Below are positions 60,161 through 64,000 of a DNA stretch of 64,000 bases, in pieces; position 1 is the stretch's first letter; every line of letters starts with the position of its first letter. Source of the DNA: Aedes albopictus (lineage: Eukaryota > Arthropoda > Insecta > Diptera > Culicidae); contig NC_085137.1 in NCBI RefSeq assembly GCF_035046485.1, positions 452,344,980 through 452,408,979 of the forward strand. The letters run 5' to 3'. The position numbers and the translations under genes are program-made. The notes below the pieces were generated by a model, which was not told the origin of the DNA, made no database searches, and was given only the letters and a program-made list of their open reading frames with translations.

Positions 60161-61450
60161 CTGAAATTGGAACTTCTCCTAAGGATTTCTTAGGAATGCC
60201 TTTAGGTGATTTCTTTAGATTTTTATGGAAATCTTTAGAAAGTCATCCAAAAATCCTCCAGTTTTTTATTTCAGCAATTCCTCCCGCAATTCTTTGAGAA
60301 AATTTTCCAGCAAATTTTTAAGAAATCATCTCATGAATACCTTTGGAGATATCTCCGAGAAATTCTAAGTATCCTTTAAAATTTTCTTTAATGTCTTCTA
60401 AAGATTACCCCGGAAATAAATCCAGGATCTTTTTTAGAAAACTCTCACTGGAGACCTTCCGATATTGCAATTGGCAAGTCCTCTGGAAATATTTTTCGAA
60501 CAGTTCTTTACGGATTTCTCTTCAAAGTTCTTGAGGAATTCTCGTTAGAGGTTCCATGGTTTTCCTTAAAAATTCTTTCATAGGTTTATGGTTATTTTTT
60601 CGGTAATGCGTGTTAGAATTCTTTCCGGATCCACAAATTCCATCAGCAACACTTTCAAAGATTCTTTAAAATAAACAAAAGTTCTTCCAGAAAATTCTCC
60701 CTTCAGAATATTTTCGCCAGACCCTTTCAGAAATTTTTACAAAGATTACTTTGGAAGTTCTTTCAGACATTCTTGAAAAAATTGCCCTGGAGATTCCTTC
60801 AACAATTCCTTATGAAATTCCTTTATAAGTTTGTCCAAATATTCCAAGTCAAAAAAAAATCAGTGGATTTCTTCCAGAATTTCTCCAGGAATTCACTCTC
60901 AAAATCTATCTAGGTTTGTTTCAGAAACTCCTTCAGCGATTTTTCCAGAGTTTCCTTCAATTTTTTTAATTTCACCAGCGCTTCCTTCAGGTATTCTCTG
61001 ATGAATTTCTCCAGGAATTCTTTTAGGTAGATTTCTACGAGTTTTTTCTGAAATTCCACCAGGAGTTATTTTGGAAAATCTTAATTTTTTTTACACTGTT
61101 GTTCAATAAAGTAATCAGAATATTCTACACGGATTTCTATAGAAATTCTTTCAAATATTATTTGATAAATTCTTCCAGTGCTACCAGTGAAAAATTTTCC
61201 AGAAATTCCATGCGAGATACGTTCAGGTATATTTTTATTTCACTATTTGAACAGGAATTGTTCAAGAGATTCCATTAAAATTTACCACTAAAATATGTCC
61301 AAAATCTTTTTCAGGAATTCATCCAGAAAATCCTACATGAATTCCTCCAGAGGTTGTTGCATTACTAATTCCAGTGATTCAGGCTGGAATTCCTCCAGCG
61401 ATTCCTACAATAGTTCATATAGGGATTCCTTCAAGATTTCCTCCAGATAT
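60161..61450 (+). repeat. Degenerate GGAATTCC-type minisatellite
   Basis: Diverged, C-rich phrases such as AATTTCTCCAGGAATTC, again not coding. Similar in decay to the 17.7-20.5 kb block. Confidence 0.7.
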
Positions 61451-62114
61451 ACCTCCATACCCGTAAGAATGGATCAAATAACTCCTCCAAGTCCGGCATC
61501 TTGGAAATTCTGGTCGGCATTTTCTACTCCAGACTTCTTCCCCATACCAGGCATGCCCATATTGAATGGTTTTAGAGCCCATAACTCAATCAACAGCCAC
61601 AATTATGAATTCTGAGACGCCATCTTGAGTATTCTGGTCGCCATTTTTAAACTGCGGTTGTCTTCCCCATACCAAATATACCCATATGAATGGTTTTAAA
61701 GCGTAATTCTTCATTAAACAGCTGCCATCTTGAATTTTGAGCCACTATCTTAGATATTTTGGTTGCCATCTTGGATATTTTAATCGTAATTTTTGGACTC
61801 CAGTCTCATCTTCCCAATACCAAATATACCCATGTTGAATGGTTTTAGAGCCTAAAACTTCATTAAACAGCCACCATCTTGAATGTTGAGCCGCAATCTT
61901 GGATTTTCGATCGTCATCTTGAATATTCTAGTCGCCTTTTTTGAACTCCGGACATCCTCCTCATATAAAATATACCCATATTGCTTGGTTTGAGCGCCTC
62001 CATTAAACTCCATTAAACAGCCGCCATGTTGAATATGGAGCCGTCATCTTGGATTTTAGACCGCCATCTTGTATATTCTGGTCGCCATTTTAGGAGTCCA
62101 GACATCTTCCCCAT

Positions 62115-62336
62115 GGGGTCTCCAGTAAGCCTAGTGGTTAAGACCATGGATCACCAATCCGGAGACGGTGGGTTCGATTCCCGTTCCGGTCGGGAAAATT
62201 TGCTCGACTTGTTTGTGTTTGGGGGTTTGTGAAAGTGTGACAAGCAATGTATTAGGTATAGGAAAAACCTGTACGAAGGGGGGGGGGATTGAATATTCTC
62301 AATTTTAGCGTGACGTACTTAATGGATGCTCCCTAT
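62115..62336 (+). mobile_element. tRNA-derived SINE
   Basis: A tRNA-like head with an A-box-like AGCCTAGTGGTTAAG (from about 62127) and the B box GGTTCGATTCC (62171-62181) is followed by a body with a G-run (about 62279-62287). It interrupts one tandem unit. CCCCAT and CCCTAT at the edges may be a short target duplication. A functional tRNA gene is unlikely, because no closing acceptor stem is seen. Confidence 0.65.
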
Positions 62337-62520
62337 ACCAAATATACCCATAGTGCATTTTAAAGTCTAAAAAACCATTGAAAAGCCGCCATGTTGAATC
62401 TGCAGTCGCCATCTTGGGATTAAGACTGCCATCTTGGATATTCTGGTCGCCATGTTTGGACTCCGGACATCTTACTCATACCATATATATTTATATTGCA
62501 TGGTTTTAGAGCCTTATTAA

Positions 62521-62636
62521 CCCTAAAAGGGGTACCTTCATGGCCTCAGTTTCGTTACCTCGCTGAGTGTGTTCCATCAAAGACGAGCTCTGAAAGGCGC
62601 CTGGGGTCCATTGGACCCCAGGTATCTCTTTTAGGG
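62521..62636. mobile_element. TTAA-flanked MITE, 116 bp
   Basis: The inverted ends CCCTAAAAG are flanked by TTAA (62517-62520 and 62637-62640), a piggyBac-like target. A GGGGTCCATTGGACCCC palindrome lies inside. The tandem unit continues on both sides. Confidence 0.8.
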
Positions 62637-63179
62637 TTAAACAGTCATCAATTGACTTTTGAGCCATCATATTGGATTTTAGATCGCCATCTTGGATATT
62701 CTGGTCACTATTTCTGGTGTCTAGACTTCTTCCCTTGCTTCTTCCCCATACTATATATACCTATATTGCATGGTTTAAGTCCTAAACCTCCATTAAACAG
62801 TCACCATCTTAAATTTTGAGACGTTATCTTGGATATTTTAATCGTCGTTTTTGGACTCCAGACATCTTCCCCAAACCAAATATATATATTGCAAGGTTGA
62901 AGAGCCTAAAAATCCATTAAACAACCGCCATCTTGATTTTCGAGCCGCCATCTTGGATATTCTGGACGCCATTTTTTGGAGTCCAGACTTCTTCATACCA
63001 AATTTACCCATATTGCATGGTTTTAAAGCCTAAAACTATTAAACAGCTGTCATCATGAATTTGGAGCCGTCATCTTGAATATTCGGCTGCTATCTTGAAC
63101 TTCGGGCTGACATCGTGGAATTTCAGGTCTCCAGTGTTGATTTCCACACAAAATTCGTCAACTATGCTAAAGGTAACAA

Positions 63180-63590
63180 AAATCGCCGCAGTTTGATATG
63201 TCGCATGATGGGGCTTGGTTCAGTGTTGTATACGGCCAGTTATAGCGGTGCTGGTCCGGATCACTGAAACGGTCACAACTCCGGAACGCCTTGACCGATC
63301 CGAACCAGTTTTAGTAGCAAACAATGCGATAAAATTCCGGTTCGATTCGAGCTATAATCGGCCAATGGGAAGTGCCTTAAAAGTAAGTGAACATTTTTTG
63401 GCACACACATACATACATACATACACACAAACATATACACATACAGACATCATCTCAATTCGTCGATCTGAGTTGATTGGTATATGTGACTTGACCATCC
63501 GAGCCTTCTATCGAAAATTCGTTTTTTGAGTGAACATATAGCCTTTCAGTACACTTCGGTGTACGAAAAAGGCAAAAAACAAATCGGAAT
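63180..63590 (+). mobile_element. Partial third copy of the 152-bp-repeat element
   Basis: It carries the right-end landmarks of copy 1: AACTCCGGAACGCC, an ACAT/ACAC microsatellite (about 63405-63450), CATCATCTCAATTCGTC, TGAACATATAGCCTTTC and the closing GGTGTACGAAAAAGGCAAAA. No tandem array remains, so the copy is truncated on its left. Confidence 0.65.
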
Positions 63591-64000
63591 AAGTTCCTTG
63601 AAAACTGCATAAGAAATTGCCGAATCAATGGCCTGATGCATTGACATTGAAATTGCCAAAGAATTTTCCAAAGTAGTTGCCACACTAATCCGAATAGAAA
63701 TTGCTCAAGGGCATCCTAGAGCATTTTCTAAGCAATTGACCAAATCAATTCCCAAAAAATATATATATATATATTGCCAGGATTTTCTGATGGGATTTCG
63801 AAAATAATTTACATAGGAATTGCCGAAGACTTCCTAATTTAAAATACCAATTCATTGCCATACAAGTTCTGAAAGAGTTAAGTTTTCGAGAGAACACCGA
63901 AGAAGTTCCAAAAAGATTTGCCAAAGGCATTCAGAAACAAACTGTTGCAGGAATTTCTAAGACACTGAAAAAATCTCAAAGAAATACGGTATTTCCAAAA
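63591..64000. repeat. Degenerate minisatellite to the window edge
   Basis: Diverged AAATTGCC and GGAATTTC phrases with a short TA run near 63760-63774. No gene is seen. Confidence 0.5.

Larger units (their letters stand above)
61480..63130 (+). repeat. 122-150-bp tandem repeats with CCATCTTGGAT phrases
   Basis: About nine units each contain CCATATTGCATGGTTTTAGA and CCGCCATCTTGGATATTCTG variants. Anchors lie near 61557, 61682, 61830, 61975, 62348, 62490, 62762, 62886 and 63008. The two wide gaps are caused by the SINE and the TTAA element inside. Confidence 0.8.

Overview
This window looks like culicine mosquito nuclear DNA, most likely genus Aedes. The evidence is a recognisable tRNA-derived Feilai-type SINE at about 30.3 kb, a broken Jockey/CR1-like non-LTR retrotransposon, many mosquito-style inverted-repeat elements with TA, TTAA, TTA or 8-bp target duplications, very long introns, and kilobases of GGAATTCC-type minisatellite. 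There is no bacterial gene organisation. Most open frames are chance products of repeats.

One host gene is well supported, on the minus strand. Exons at 59055-59497, 53158-53417 and 52959-53068 have good splice sites and matching phases (443+260+110 nt = 271 codons including the stop). They encode a secreted Gly/Tyr/Arg-rich protein whose first coding exon is not identified. A further Gln/Pro-rich exon at 14463-15135 fits the same donor phase and opens with a similar GTSG sequence, so it may be an alternative 3' exon about 38 kb downstream. Two weaker exon candidates lie at 16490-16767 (minus) and 24831-24967 (plus).

Layout. 0-3.2 kb: small DNA elements and a G-rich minisatellite. 3.3-13.6 kb: a five-level nest (foldback element > hAT-like element > TA-flanked element > non-LTR retrotransposon > five younger insertions). 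14-17.7 kb: exon-bearing, mostly low-repeat DNA. 17.7-32.1 kb: degenerate minisatellite, with two inverted copies of a larger element carrying 152-bp tandem repeats on either side of a low-repeat island (24.6-26.6 kb). 33.2-33.9 kb: two adjacent near-perfect hairpins. 34.0-35.6 kb: two inverted-repeat elements. 35.8-52.0 kb: a roughly 1-kb TA-flanked element split by a 15,159-bp giant foldback (36114-51272), whose arms are about 6-7 kb and nearly identical. 52.8-59.5 kb: the gene's exons, with a 5.2-kb array of a 23-bp minisatellite in one intron. 60-64 kb: more minisatellite, a 122-150-bp tandem repeat family interrupted by a SINE and a TTAA element, and a partial copy of the 152-bp-repeat element.

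The most unusual object is the giant foldback, a palindrome built from smaller palindromes and bounded by a TA duplication. If exon 14463-15135 belongs to the secreted-protein gene, the foldback sits in an intron, and its transcript could fold into a multi-kilobase hairpin. All family assignments come from reading the sequence; no database search was run.
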